From positions 17,238,001-17,302,000 of the forward strand of contig NC_079883.1 in the NCBI RefSeq assembly GCF_029227915.1: a stretch of DNA of 64,000 nt, read 5' to 3'. The notes below the pieces were generated by a model. The model was not told the origin of the DNA, did not search any database, and saw only the letters and a list, made by a program, of their open reading frames with translations. Within the stretch, counting starts at the first letter, position 1, and every line of letters starts with the position of its first letter. This document shows, piece by piece, positions 1-10,910 of the stretch. The translations under genes and the position numbers were made by a program. Source of the DNA: Hydractinia symbiolongicarpus. Taxonomy: Eukaryota > Cnidaria > Hydrozoa > Anthoathecata > Hydractiniidae.

Positions 1-87
<87 letters not shown>
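1..87. repeat. (TA)n microsatellite, cut by the window edge
   Basis: Uninterrupted alternating TA from the first base to position 87, followed by CTGCC. The true left end lies outside the window. Such tracts are prone to slippage and to cruciform extrusion, and are common targets for TA-specific transposons. Nothing else is encoded here. Confidence 0.98.
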
Positions 88-89
<2 letters not shown>

Positions 90-110
90 GCCATTAGGCG
101 ATTTTAAAGA

Positions 111-136
111 TTCCGTCCCGCTTAGCGGCGACGGAA
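111..136. other. GC-rich perfect stem-loop
   Basis: The sequence reads TTCCGTC, CCGC, TTA, GCGG, C, GACGGAA. This gives a 7-bp outer stem and a 4-bp inner stem, both perfectly paired, with one bulged C and a three-base TTA loop. It stands out in an AT-rich setting and lies 23 bp from the TA tract. It could be a transposon-end hairpin or a chance palindrome. I see no CTRR end signal just after it that would make it a Helitron 3' terminus. Confidence 0.6.
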
Positions 137-395
137 ATCAAAAATAACGTCTTCTTAAAAGAAAAAGCTATCAGGTGTTAAAGGAGACTTAGTGCTCAGA
201 GTGTATGCTATCTTTTGTGAATGCTTGGGTCCAGGTGTCACAGAATCATCTTCCTCAGAGGTTTTGGAAGCTTTTTTTTATATCTTATGGCATGATGTTT
301 AAAAGATTCGGTTGTGGAATATTGCCATGGAGCACAGAACTTAGATCATTACTCCTAATTAATTTTGTCCAGTAGTATGAATATCTTGTTGTTAA
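137..395. other. AT-rich flank with no recognisable gene
   Basis: This 259-bp stretch has stops in all frames at short intervals and no motif I can name. It lies directly upstream of the helicase-like fragment, so it may be a more decayed part of the same element. I could not align it convincingly with the family even allowing frameshifts. Confidence 0.5.
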
Positions 396-587
396 AACTG
401 TGAAATACATAATTGTCAAATGTTGAGATTAAATGAAAATCGCTTGCATTCCATACTAGCAATCGACGACTTGTCTAAATATGTTGCTGGAAATGTTATT
501 TACAAAGCTTTTAGTCGCAATCAAAGTAAAAAAGGTGGTGTAACAGACAAACTCGAAATTAAAATTCATGCAAGAGTAATGTTAACA
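396..587 (+). pseudogene. Pif1-like / Helitron-type helicase fragment, degenerate and truncated
   Basis: An open frame from the stop at 393-395 encodes about 64 residues that resemble the C-terminal part of Pif1-like DNA helicases of the kind carried by Helitron-related elements. Counting from the Met at 420, the family-like landmarks in order are AIDDLSK (residues 14-20), a RNQS..GG block (33-40) and LEIKIHARVMLT (45-56). The ARVMLT strand is normally followed by an N-I-D then D-R-L-V-N-G type stretch. Here resemblance ends after Thr56 (codon 585-587) and the frame runs into unrelated sequence that stops at 633-635. All ATPase motifs (Walker A/B) are missing upstream, so this is a relic and not a working gene. 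The match is from recalled family patterns and was not tested by search. A chance ORF is the alternative. Confidence 0.55.
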
Positions 588-619
588 TTACGCCAAATAT
601 TCAGGTCCCATCCCAGTAA

Positions 620-835
620 ACACGAGACGTCTTAAACGCGTCTTTAAAACGTCTTTGAAAGACCAGATAAGACGTCTCTGACCCGTCTAAAAGCATAACG
701 CCTAAAGACGTCTTTAAAGAAACGTAAAAAAGACGTCTTTTTGCGACGTGTTAAAGACGTTTTAAAGACGTTTTTGAGACGTTCCCGTAGGTACCAAAAC
801 GTATTAAAGACGTCCTTATTTAGTCTCTTTCAAAC
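620..835. repeat. GACGTC/AAAGACGT-rich block (left)
   Basis: About a dozen GACGT or ACGTC cores in roughly 215 bp, many within the self-complementary word AAAGACGTCTTT or its half. Spacing is irregular, unlike the strict 60-bp period of the right block. Clustered short palindromes of this type are typical of subterminal transposase-binding repeats of non-autonomous DNA transposons, but no matching transposase is present here. Confidence 0.8.
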
Positions 836-2040
836 GTTATACTACCAAGGCAGGCCTGCTTCAAATAATTTTAGCCTATGGGTATTAGGATTTTAGTAAT
901 TTTAATTCTGATGGAGGTGTCACAAACCAAAACAAAAAAAGGGTTAAGATAACGACGATGTAGTATTTAATGGAAAATTTATATTTCTATGATTTATATG
1001 AATAAACAGTTTAATAAGAATAAAATAATATCACATACAAGCTTTTATATAAGCAACAACAACGAAAACAAAATCATTATTTTCGGAAACTTTTCTTGTT
1101 CTAAAAGATGAATGTTCAATGAGCAACAGATAGGCAACAATCAAGCATTTGAAGCTCTTTTGCTTATAAAAAAGCGTGCATGTATAACACAAAATATACA
1201 GTGTAATACTACAAAAATTAAAATTGTTGACCATGAACAATAACAGTTAGTATATTTGAAGGCTGTCTTGAACGACAGTGTCAATTTATTTTCGCCAATC
1301 ATTAACACTTCGGTCTGAGCTCTGCTTGAAAAATATAGTCATATTGTGCACGTTGGATGATGTGTTTATTCTTTGAAGAAATATTCCAAACAACCCTTCA
1401 ATAAAATGCATTTCAGTCATTACGCCAATATATAAAGTAGCTACTGTTTTTTTTTCAATAACAAACTTAGGTCTAAAACTTTAGAACATGTGTGACGTGC
1501 AATTGAAGGGGAAGGGATAGTGAAGCTAAAACTAAGCATTTAAAGTATTATTTTCCCAAGTATTGATGAAAGCTCCCCTTGATCTCAAACTGGCTTAAAA
1601 TAAGTCGTAAGCATAATCTTCCGCGTGAAGACCAAAAATCGCAAATGTTTCTGCCCGAGAAAGTACAATAAGAATCTAAGATACTTACTTTTAATCAGCA
1701 AAATATTTTCTTCATTGTCCATTCATACCTCGGATAAATGCAGCCTTTGCTTTACTACTTACTTGTTGTGTTATGGAGCACATTATTCTTTTTTGTTTAA
1801 AAGTAAACGTCAAATGCAACATTTGTTGAAATAGAACGATGTTCTTTACAAGTTTATTCTATGCAGTCATTCGAACGCTGTTTTCATTGTAAAATGTATC
1901 CTTTTTTGGACAAATGTAATTCGAATTTTTGGCTACCTCTGTATAAAAAATTCTGAAATATCAAAAACGGTTACGTCAATTATTGCGAATTGGCAAACTA
2001 ATAACGTTCTTATTTGTTTCTTGTGAAATTATCTTTAAAA
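836..2040. other. AT-rich interior without recognisable gene
   Basis: About 1.2 kb of low-complexity AT-rich DNA. Only short open frames occur (a 69-codon frame on the minus strand at 1031-1240 and a 69-codon frame on the plus strand at 1625-1834), and neither has a composition or motif suggesting a real protein. No tRNA, promoter or terminator structure is evident. If the candidate transposon is real, this is its interior. Confidence 0.6.
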
Positions 2041-2340
2041 CGAAAAGAAATGATGAAATTCATTTCGAACGAGATTATACTTGTCTTACAGAGACCAAAT
2101 AAAGACGTCTTTGAGACGTTTATTTCCAACGGGATTTTACTGGTCTTACAGAGACCAAATGAAGACGTCTTTGAGACGTTTCTTTCGAACGAGATTTTAC
2201 TGGTCTTACAGACACCAAATAAAGACGTCTTTGAGACGTTTCTTTAGAACGAGATATAACTCGTCTAACGGAGGCCAAATAAAGACGTCTTTAAGACGTT
2301 TCTTTAGAACGAGATTTGACCCGTCTTATAAAGACGTCTT
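2041..2340 (+). repeat. 60-bp tandem repeat, five units
   Basis: Five head-to-tail units of exactly 60 bp start at 2041, 2101, 2161, 2221 and 2281. The core order is AAAGACGTCTTTGAGACGTT, then a CGAACGAGATTTTAC-like segment, then TGGTCTTACAGAGACCAAAT. The first unit lacks the GACGTC part and the last changes to TATAAAGACGTC at its end, so the outer units are decayed. Since 60 is divisible by three, two overlapping plus-strand frames (2014-2247 and 2081-2416) stay open and give a 20-residue periodic basic peptide. I regard these as by-products of the repeat and not as genes. Confidence 0.95.
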
Positions 2341-2375
2341 TAAGACGTCTTTTTCTGGTCGAGAGACGAGAAAAG

Positions 2376-2612
2376 ACGTCCAAAAAATTTTGGATATTAC
2401 TCAAACTACTCCATAAATTTCTATGAAAGTCTTATAATTACAACCTCGTCCCCAAGGAATCTTTTATCTTTTTGATATCAGAAGTGCGACACGAACATCA
2501 TTTCCACATTGCGGTTCTGATGTCAAAATAGATACATGCTTTTGGGATGAAGTTGTTGAAATCGATAAGACTTAGTAACTTTTGATAAACTCGCAACACA
2601 GCTGTATTTCGT
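2376..2612. other. Short flank between the GACGTC block and the satellite
   Basis: No ORF or RNA is visible. A segment around 2437-2460 (AACCTCGTCCCCAAGG) resembles a tail-like motif I recall from dispersed repeats in some cnidarian genomes; this is unverified. The stretch ends abruptly at the first satellite monomer near 2613. Confidence 0.4.
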
Positions 2613-5600
2613 AAAGGTCATATTACAGCCTTTAAAGGTCTGTACACGTGGTTGACGGCGTTATAAAGCCGTGGCGCAATGCCAAACAACTTGGGACATC
2701 GTAGTCCATTGAGAGTGGAAGGATAAGACTAATGGTAACCTGCGCAGGCACGTGCAACCACGTGATATATGTGTAAGGCCTTTATTAAGGTGCAAAAATG
2801 CTATATTACAGCTTTAGAGGCCTGTACACGTGGTTGACGGTGTTATAAGGCCATTAGGCAATGGAAAAGACGTTGGGACATCGTAGTCCATTGAGAGTGG
2901 AGGGATTACTCCGATCGTAACTTGCGCAGGCACGTTCAACCACGTGATATACGTGTTAGGCCTTTATTAGGCTTCAAAAGGCTATAATACAGCCTTTAGG
3001 GGCTTGTACCTGTAATTGACGGTGTTATAACGCCATGACGCAGTGGTAAACAAATTGGGACGTCGTAGTCCATTGAGAGTGGAGGTATTAGTCCGATCGT
3101 AACCTGCGCAGGTTCGTGCAAACACGTGATACACGTGTAAGGTCTTCATTAGGCTACAAGAGGCCATATTACAGTGGTTAGACGCATGTAACCGTAGTGG
3201 GAGGTGTTAAAACGCCATGACGCAATGACAAACAACTTAGTTCGTCAAAAGCCAATGAGAGTACATGGACTAGTCCGATCGTAACTCGTGCAGGCACGTG
3301 GAATAACGCAATTTGTGTGTACGGGCTTTATTAGGCTGCAAAAGGTCATGTTACAGCCTTTAGAGACCTGTACACGTGGTTGACGGTGTTATAAAGCTGT
3401 GGCGCAATTGCAAACAACTTGGGACGTCGTAGTCCATTGAGAATACATGGACTAGTCCGATCGTAACTTGCGCAGGCACGTGGAACTACGTGATTTGTGT
3501 GTACGGCCTCCATTAGGCAGCAAAAGGCCATACTATAGCCTTTAGAGGCATGTACACGTGGCTGACTGTGTTATAAAGCCATGGCGCAATGGAAAACCAC
3601 TTGGGACGCAGTAGTCCATTGAGAGTGGAAGGATTACACCAATGCTAACCTGTGCAGGCACGTGCAACCACTTAATATACGTGTAAGGTCTTTATTAGGG
3701 CGCAAACGGCCATATTACCGCCTTTAGGGGCCTGTGCACGTGGTTGACGGTCTTATAACGCCGTGGCGCTATGGAAAACAACTTGGGACGTCGTAGGCCA
3801 TTGAGAGTGGAAGGATAAGACCAATGCTAACCTGCGCAGGCACGTGCAACCACGTGATATACGTGTAAGGCCTTTATTAGGCTGGAAGAGGCCTTATTAC
3901 AGTCGTTAGACGCATGTACTTGTAGTTAATGGTGTTATAACGCCATGGCGCAATGGAAAACGACTTGTGACGTCGTAGTCCATTGAGAGTGGAAGGATTA
4001 GACCAATGGTAACCTGCGCAGGCACGCGGAACAACGTGATTTATGTATACGGACTTTATTAGGCCGCAAAAGGCAGCCTTTAGGGGCCTGTACACGTGTT
4101 TTACGGTGTTGTAAAGCCGTGGCGATATGGAAAACAAATTGGGACGTCGTAGTCCTTTGAGAGTGGAGGGATTAGACCAATGGTAACCTGCGCAGGCACG
4201 TGGAACAACGTGAATTGGGTGTACGGCCTTTATTAGGCTGCAAAAGGTCATATTACAGCCTTTAGAGGCCTGTACACGTGGTCGACGGTGTTACAAAGCT
4301 GTGGCGCAATAGCAAACAACTTGGGACGTCGTAGTCCATTGAGAGTGGAAGGATTACACCATAAGTAACCTGCGCAGGCACGTGGAACAACTCGAATTGG
4401 GTGTACGGCCTTTATTAGGCTGCAAAAGGTCATATTACAGCCTTTGGAGGCCTGTGCACGTGGTTGACGGTGTTATAAAGCTGTGGCGCAATAGAAAACT
4501 ACTTGAGACGTCGTAGTCCATTGAGAGTGAAAGGATTAGGCCATTGGTAACCTGCGCAGGCACGTGCAACTACGTGATATACGTGTAAGGCCTTTATTAG
4601 GCTGCAAGAGGCCATATTGCAGTCGTTAGACGCATGTACTCGTAGTTAACGGTGTTATAACGCCATGGCGCAATGGAAAACGACTTGGGACGTCGTAGTC
4701 CATTGAGAGTGGAGGGATTAGACCAATGGTGACCTGCGCAGGCACGTGGAACAACGTGATTTATGTGTACGGACTTTATTAGGCCGCAAAAGGCCATATT
4801 ACAGCCTTTAGTGGCCTGTACACGTGGTTGACGGTGTTGTAAAGCCGTGGCGCTATGGAAAACAACTTGGAACATCGTAGTCCATTGAGAGTGGAAGGAT
4901 AAGACCAATGATAACCTGCGCAGGCACGTGCAACCACGTGATATACGTGTAAGGCCTTTATTAGGGTACAAGAGGCTATATTACAGACCTTAGGGGCCTG
5001 TACACGTGACTGACGCTGTTATAAAGCCATGGCGCAATGGCAAACCACTTGGGACGTCGTAGTCCATTGAGAGTGGAAGGATTAGACCGTTGGTAACATG
5101 CGCAGGCACGTGGAACAACGTGATTTATGTATACGGACTTTAATTGGCCGCAAAAGGCCATATTACATCCTTTAGGGGCCAGGACACGTGTTTGACAGTG
5201 TTGTAAAGCCGTGGCGATATGGAAAACAATTTGGGACGTCGTAGTCCTTTGCGAGTGGAAAGAAAAGACCAATTATAACCTGCGCAGGCACGTGCAACCA
5301 CGTGATATACGTGTAAGGCCTTTATTAGGGTACAAGAGGCTATATTACAGACCTTAGGGGCCTGTACCAGTACTTGACGGCGTTATAACGCCATGACACC
5401 ATGGTAAAAAACTTGGGACGTCGTAGTCCATTGAGAGTGGAAGGATTTGACCAATAGTAACCTGCGCAGGCACGTGAAACAACGTGATTTATGTATACGG
5501 ACTTTAATTGGCTGCAAAAGGCCATATTACAGCCTTTAGGGGCCAGTACACGTGTTTGACAGTGTTGTAAAGCCGTGGCGATATGGAAAACAACTTCGGA

Positions 5601-8000
5601 CGTCGTAGTCCTTTGAGAGTGGAAGGATAAGACCAATGATAACCTGCGCAGGCACGTGCAACTACGTGATATACGTGTAAGGCCTTTATTAGGGTGCAAG
5701 AGGCTATATTACAGATCTTACGGGCCTGTCCACGTGACTGACGCTGTTATAAAGCCATGGTGCAATGGAAAACCACTTGGGACGTCGTAGTCTATTAAGA
5801 GTGGAAGGATTAGACCATTGGTAACCTGCGCAGGCACGTGAAACAACGTGATTTATGTATACGGGCTTTAATTGGCTGCAAAAGGCCATATTACAGCCTT
5901 TAGGGGCCAGTACACGTGTTTGACAGTGTTGTAAAGCCGTGGCGATATGGAAAACAACTTCGGACGTCGTAGTCCTTTGAAAGTGGAAGGATAAGACCAA
6001 TGATAACCCGCGCAGGCACGTGCAACCACGTGATATACGTGTAAGGCCTTTATAAGGCTACAAGAGGCTATATTACAGACCTTAGGGGCCTGTACACGTG
6101 TTTGACGGTGTTGTAAAGCCGTGGCGATATGGAAAACAAATTGGGACGTCGTAGTCCTTTAAGAGTGGAGGGATTAGACCGATCGATACTCGCCCTGCAC
6201 GTGGAACAGCGCAATTTGTGTGTACGGCCTTTATTAGGCTGCAAAAGGTCATATTACAGCCTTTGGAGGCCTATACACGTGGTTGACGGTGTTATAAAGC
6301 TGTGGCGCAATAGCAAACAACATGGGACGTCGTAGTCCATTGAGAGTGGAAGGATTAGACCAATGGTAACCTGCGCAGGCACGTGGAACAACGTGATTTA
6401 TGTGTACGGACTTTATTAGGCTGCAAAATGCCATATTACAGCCTTTAGTGGCCTGTACACGTGTTTGACAGTGTTGTAAAGCCGTGGCGATATGGAAAAC
6501 AACTTGGGACGTCGTAGTCCTTTGAGAGTGGAAGGATAAGACCAATGATAACCTGCGCAGGCGCGTGCAACCACGTGATATACGTGTAAGGCCTTTATTA
6601 GGGTACAAGAGGCTATATTACAGACCTTAGGGGCCTGTACACGTGTTTGACGGTGTTGTAAAGCCGTGGCGATATGGAAAACAACTTGGGACGTCGTAGT
6701 CCATTGAGAGTGAAAAGATAAGACCAATGATAACCTGCGCAGGCACGTGCAACCACGTGATATACGTGTAAGGCCTTTATTAGGGTACAAGAGGCTATAT
6801 TACAGACCTTAGGGGCCTGTACACGTGACTGACGCTGTTATAAAGTCATGGCGCAATGGAAAACAACTTGGGACGTCGTAGTTCATTGAGAGTACATGGA
6901 CAAGTCCGATCGTAACTTGCGCAGTCACGTGGAACTACGTGACTTATGTGCACGGCCTCTATTAGGCAGCAAAAGGCTATGCTATAGTCTTTAAAGGCCT
7001 GTACAGGTGCCTGACAGTGTTATATAGACATGGCGCAATGGAAAACCACTTGGGACGTCGTAGTTCCTTGACAGTGGAAGGATTAGACCAATGCTAACCT
7101 GTGCAGGCACGTGCAATCACGTGATATATGTGTAAGGCCTTTATTAGGGTACAAGAGGCTATTTTACAGCTTTAGAGGCCTGTACACGTGGTTGACGGTG
7201 TTATAAAGCCGTGGCGCAATGGAAAACAACTTGGGACGTCGTAGGCCATTTGGACTGGAAGGATTAGGCCAATGTTAACCTGTGCAGGCACGTGGAACAA
7301 CACGAATTGGGTGTACGGCCTTTTTTAGGCTGCAAAAGGTCATATTACAGTCGTTAGACGCATGTACCCGTAGTTAACGGTGTTATAAAGCCATGGCGCA
7401 ATGGAAAACCACTTGGGACGCCGTAGTCCATTGAGAGTGGAAGGATTACACCAATGCTAACCTGCGCAGGCACGTGCAACCACGTCATATACGTGTAAGG
7501 CCTTTATTAGGCTGCAAGAGGCCTTATTACAGTCGTTAGACGCATGTACTTGTAGTTAACGGTGTTATAACGCCATGGCGCAATGGAAAAAGACTTGTGA
7601 CGTCGTAGTCCATTGAGAGTGGAAGGATTAGACCAATGGTAACCTGCGCAGGCACGTGGAACAACGTGATTTATGTATACGGACTTTATTAGTGTACAAG
7701 AGGCTATATTACAGCCCTTAGGGTCTTGTACGTGTTGCTGACGCTGTTATAAAGCCATGGCGCAATGGAAAACTACTTGGGACGTCATAGTTCATTAAAA
7801 GTGGAAGAAGAAGATTAATGGTAACCTGCGAAGGCACGTGCAACCACGTGATATATGTGTAAGGCCTTTATTAGGCTGCAAGAGGCCATATTACAGTCGT
7901 AAGACGCATGTACCCGTAGTTAACGGTGTTATAACGCTATGGCGCAATGGAATACAACTTGGGACGTCGTAGTCCATTGAGAGTGAAAGGATTAGACCAA
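2613..8000 (+). repeat. Array edge: irregular, divergent monomers
   Basis: About 30 monomers without a clear long period. They carry many single-copy variants (for example GGGAGGTGTTAAAACGCC near 3200 and AAAGACGTTGGGACATC near 2863). Several monomers are relatives of copies amplified further in: 3190-3720 resembles the ACATGGACTAGTCC-type monomers of domain A, and 3720-4250 resembles blocks near 26.07 and 35.46 kb. This is the usual picture of a satellite margin, where exchange homogenises less efficiently. Confidence 0.8.
4060..4075 (+). repeat. 8-bp deletion monomer (diagnostic variant)
   Basis: Here GCAAAAGGCAGCCTTTAGG replaces the usual form with CCATATTA between AAAGG and CAGCC. The monomer is therefore about 174 bp, which is divisible by three and joins minus-strand frames into longer ORFs. 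The same deletion recurs near 26400, 29820, 35632, 39074, 41060 and 45960, marking copies of one duplicated block. Confidence 0.85.
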
Positions 8001-9455
8001 TAGTAACCTGTGCCGGCACGTGGAACAACACGAATTGGGTGTACGGCCTTTATTAGGCTGCAAAAGGTTATATTACAGTCGTTAGACGCATGTACTCGTA
8101 GTTAACGGTGTTACAACGCCATGGCGCAATGTAAAACGACTTGGGACATCGTAGTCCATTGAGAGTGGAAGGAAAAGACCAATGATAACCGGCGCAGGCA
8201 CGTGCAACCACGTTATATACGTGTAAGGCCTTTATTAGGGTACAAGAGGCTATATTACAGGCCTTAGGGGCCTGTACCTGTAATTGACGGCGTTATAACG
8301 CCATGACACAATGGTAAACAACTTGGGACGTCGTAGTCCATTGAGAGTGGAAGGATTAGACTAATAGTAACCTGCGCAGGCACGTGGAACAACGCGAATT
8401 GGGTGTACGGCCTTTGTAAGGCTGCAAAAGGTCATATTACAGCTTTTAGAGACCTGTACACGTGGCTGACTGTGTTATAATGCCGTGACGCATTGGAAAA
8501 CCACTTGGGACGTCGTAGTCCATTGAGAGTGGAAGGATTACACCATTGCTAACCTGTGTAGGCACGTGCAACCACGTGATATACGTGTAAGGCCTTTATT
8601 AGGCTGCAAGAGGTCATATTGCAGTCGCTAGACGCATGTACTCGTAGTTAACGGTGTTATAACGCCATGGCGCAATGGAAAACGACTTGGAACGTCGTAG
8701 TCCATTGAGAGTGGAAGAATTAGACTAATGGTAACTTGCGCAGGCACGTGGAACAAGGTGATTTATGTATACGGACTTTATTAGGCCGCAAAAGGCCGTA
8801 TTACAGCATTTAGGGGACTGTTCACGTGGTTGACGGTGTTGTAAAGCTGTGACGCTATGGAAAACTACTTGGAACATCGTAGTCCATTGAGAGTGGAAGG
8901 ATAAGACCAATGATAACCTGCGCAGGCACGTGCAACCACGTGATATACGTATAAGGCCTTTATTAGGGTACAAGAGGCTATATTACAGACCTTAGGGGCC
9001 TGTACACGTGACTGACGCTGTTATAAAGCCATGGCGCAATGGAAAACCAATTGGGACGTCGTAGTCCATTGAGAGTGGAAGGATTAGACCGTTGGTAACC
9101 TGCGCAGGCACGTGGAACAACGTGATTTATGTATTCGGACTTTAATTGGCCGCAAAAGGCCATATTACAGCCTTTAGGGGTCAGGACACGTGTTTGACAG
9201 TGTTGTAAAGCCGTGGCCATATGGAAAACAACTTGGGACGTCGTAGTCCTTTGCGAGTGGAAGGATAAGACCAATGATAACCTGCGTAGGCACGTGCAAC
9301 CACGTGATATACGTGTAAGGCCTTTATTAGGGTACAAGAGGCTATATTACAGACCTTAGGGGCCTGTACCAGTACTTGACGGCGTTATAACGCCATGACA
9401 CCATGGTAAAAACTTGGGACGTCGTAGTCCATTGAGAGTGGAAGGATTAGACCAA
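8001..9455 (+). repeat. 8-mer HOR unit, copy 1 (1455 bp)
   Basis: Equivalent landmarks in this copy and the next are offset by exactly 1455 bp, about eight monomers. Shared private variants include TGTGCCGGCACG at the start, ACCGGCGCAGG, GTGTAGGCACG and GAACAAGGTG. The only difference I saw by eye is A at 8873 against G at 10328. Confidence 0.92.
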
Positions 9456-10910
9456 TAGTAACCTGTGCCGGCACGTGGAACAACACGAATTGGGTGTACG
9501 GCCTTTATTAGGCTGCAAAAGGTTATATTACAGTCGTTAGACGCATGTACTCGTAGTTAACGGTGTTACAACGCCATGGCGCAATGTAAAACGACTTGGG
9601 ACATCGTAGTCCATTGAGAGTGGAAGGAAAAGACCAATGATAACCGGCGCAGGCACGTGCAACCACGTTATATACGTGTAAGGCCTTTATTAGGGTACAA
9701 GAGGCTATATTACAGGCCTTAGGGGCCTGTACCTGTAATTGACGGCGTTATAACGCCATGACACAATGGTAAACAACTTGGGACGTCGTAGTCCATTGAG
9801 AGTGGAAGGATTAGACTAATAGTAACCTGCGCAGGCACGTGGAACAACGCGAATTGGGTGTACGGCCTTTGTAAGGCTGCAAAAGGTCATATTACAGCTT
9901 TTAGAGACCTGTACACGTGGCTGACTGTGTTATAATGCCGTGACGCATTGGAAAACCACTTGGGACGTCGTAGTCCATTGAGAGTGGAAGGATTACACCA
10001 TTGCTAACCTGTGTAGGCACGTGCAACCACGTGATATACGTGTAAGGCCTTTATTAGGCTGCAAGAGGTCATATTGCAGTCGCTAGACGCATGTACTCGT
10101 AGTTAACGGTGTTATAACGCCATGGCGCAATGGAAAACGACTTGGAACGTCGTAGTCCATTGAGAGTGGAAGAATTAGACTAATGGTAACTTGCGCAGGC
10201 ACGTGGAACAAGGTGATTTATGTATACGGACTTTATTAGGCCGCAAAAGGCCGTATTACAGCATTTAGGGGACTGTTCACGTGGTTGACGGTGTTGTAAA
10301 GCTGTGACGCTATGGAAAACTACTTGGGACATCGTAGTCCATTGAGAGTGGAAGGATAAGACCAATGATAACCTGCGCAGGCACGTGCAACCACGTGATA
10401 TACGTATAAGGCCTTTATTAGGGTACAAGAGGCTATATTACAGACCTTAGGGGCCTGTACACGTGACTGACGCTGTTATAAAGCCATGGCGCAATGGAAA
10501 ACCAATTGGGACGTCGTAGTCCATTGAGAGTGGAAGGATTAGACCGTTGGTAACCTGCGCAGGCACGTGGAACAACGTGATTTATGTATTCGGACTTTAA
10601 TTGGCCGCAAAAGGCCATATTACAGCCTTTAGGGGTCAGGACACGTGTTTGACAGTGTTGTAAAGCCGTGGCCATATGGAAAACAACTTGGGACGTCGTA
10701 GTCCTTTGCGAGTGGAAGGATAAGACCAATGATAACCTGCGTAGGCACGTGCAACCACGTGATATACGTGTAAGGCCTTTATTAGGGTACAAGAGGCTAT
10801 ATTACAGACCTTAGGGGCCTGTACCAGTACTTGACGGCGTTATAACGCCATGACACCATGGTAAAAACTTGGGACGTCGTAGTCCATTGAGAGTGGAAGG
10901 ATATGGCCAA
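9456..10910 (+). repeat. 8-mer HOR unit, copy 2 (1455 bp)
   Basis: Near-identical tandem copy of the preceding 1455 bp. It ends near 10910, where TATGGCCAATAGTAATC replaces the TTAGACCAATAGTAACC that begins each unit. The near-absence of differences implies a very recent duplication, or an assembly duplication. Confidence 0.92.

Larger units (their letters stand above)
588..2400. mobile_element. Candidate non-autonomous DNA transposon with GACGTC-rich subterminal blocks
   Basis: Two GACGTC-saturated blocks (620-835 and 2041-2375) bracket an AT-rich interior of about 1.2 kb with no long ORF. Words in the left block recur in inverted orientation in the right block. Left GACCAGATAAGACGTCT (661-677) resembles the complement of the stretch near 2340-2360, and left TAAAGAAACGT (about 714-724) matches the complement of sequence near 2295-2307. 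The left limit is placed where helicase similarity ends. Neither exact termini nor a target-site duplication were found, so the ends are approximate. The alternative is two unrelated minisatellite-like blocks. Confidence 0.35.

Noticed and set aside
88-110. GCCATTAGGC near 91-99 also found in a satellite monomer near 2849
   Set aside because: A ten-base match with no extension on either side is compatible with chance.
1261-1290. CTGTC...GACAG hairpin near 1264
   Set aside because: A five-bp stem is too short to support a structured RNA or terminator call.
583-1435. CATTACGCCAA shared between 586 and 1419 as a possible target-site duplication
   Set aside because: It is 11 bases in AT-rich DNA, and the second site is inside the candidate element, not at its far end.
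1031-1834. Short ORFs at 1031-1240 (minus) and 1625-1834 (plus)
   Set aside because: Length is within chance expectation in AT-rich DNA, and no motif or family resemblance was seen.
2014-2416. Two overlapping plus-strand ORFs (77 and 111 codons) with 20-residue periodicity
   Set aside because: Both are direct translations of the 60-bp tandem repeat in two frames, and periodic low-complexity basic peptides are the expected by-product.
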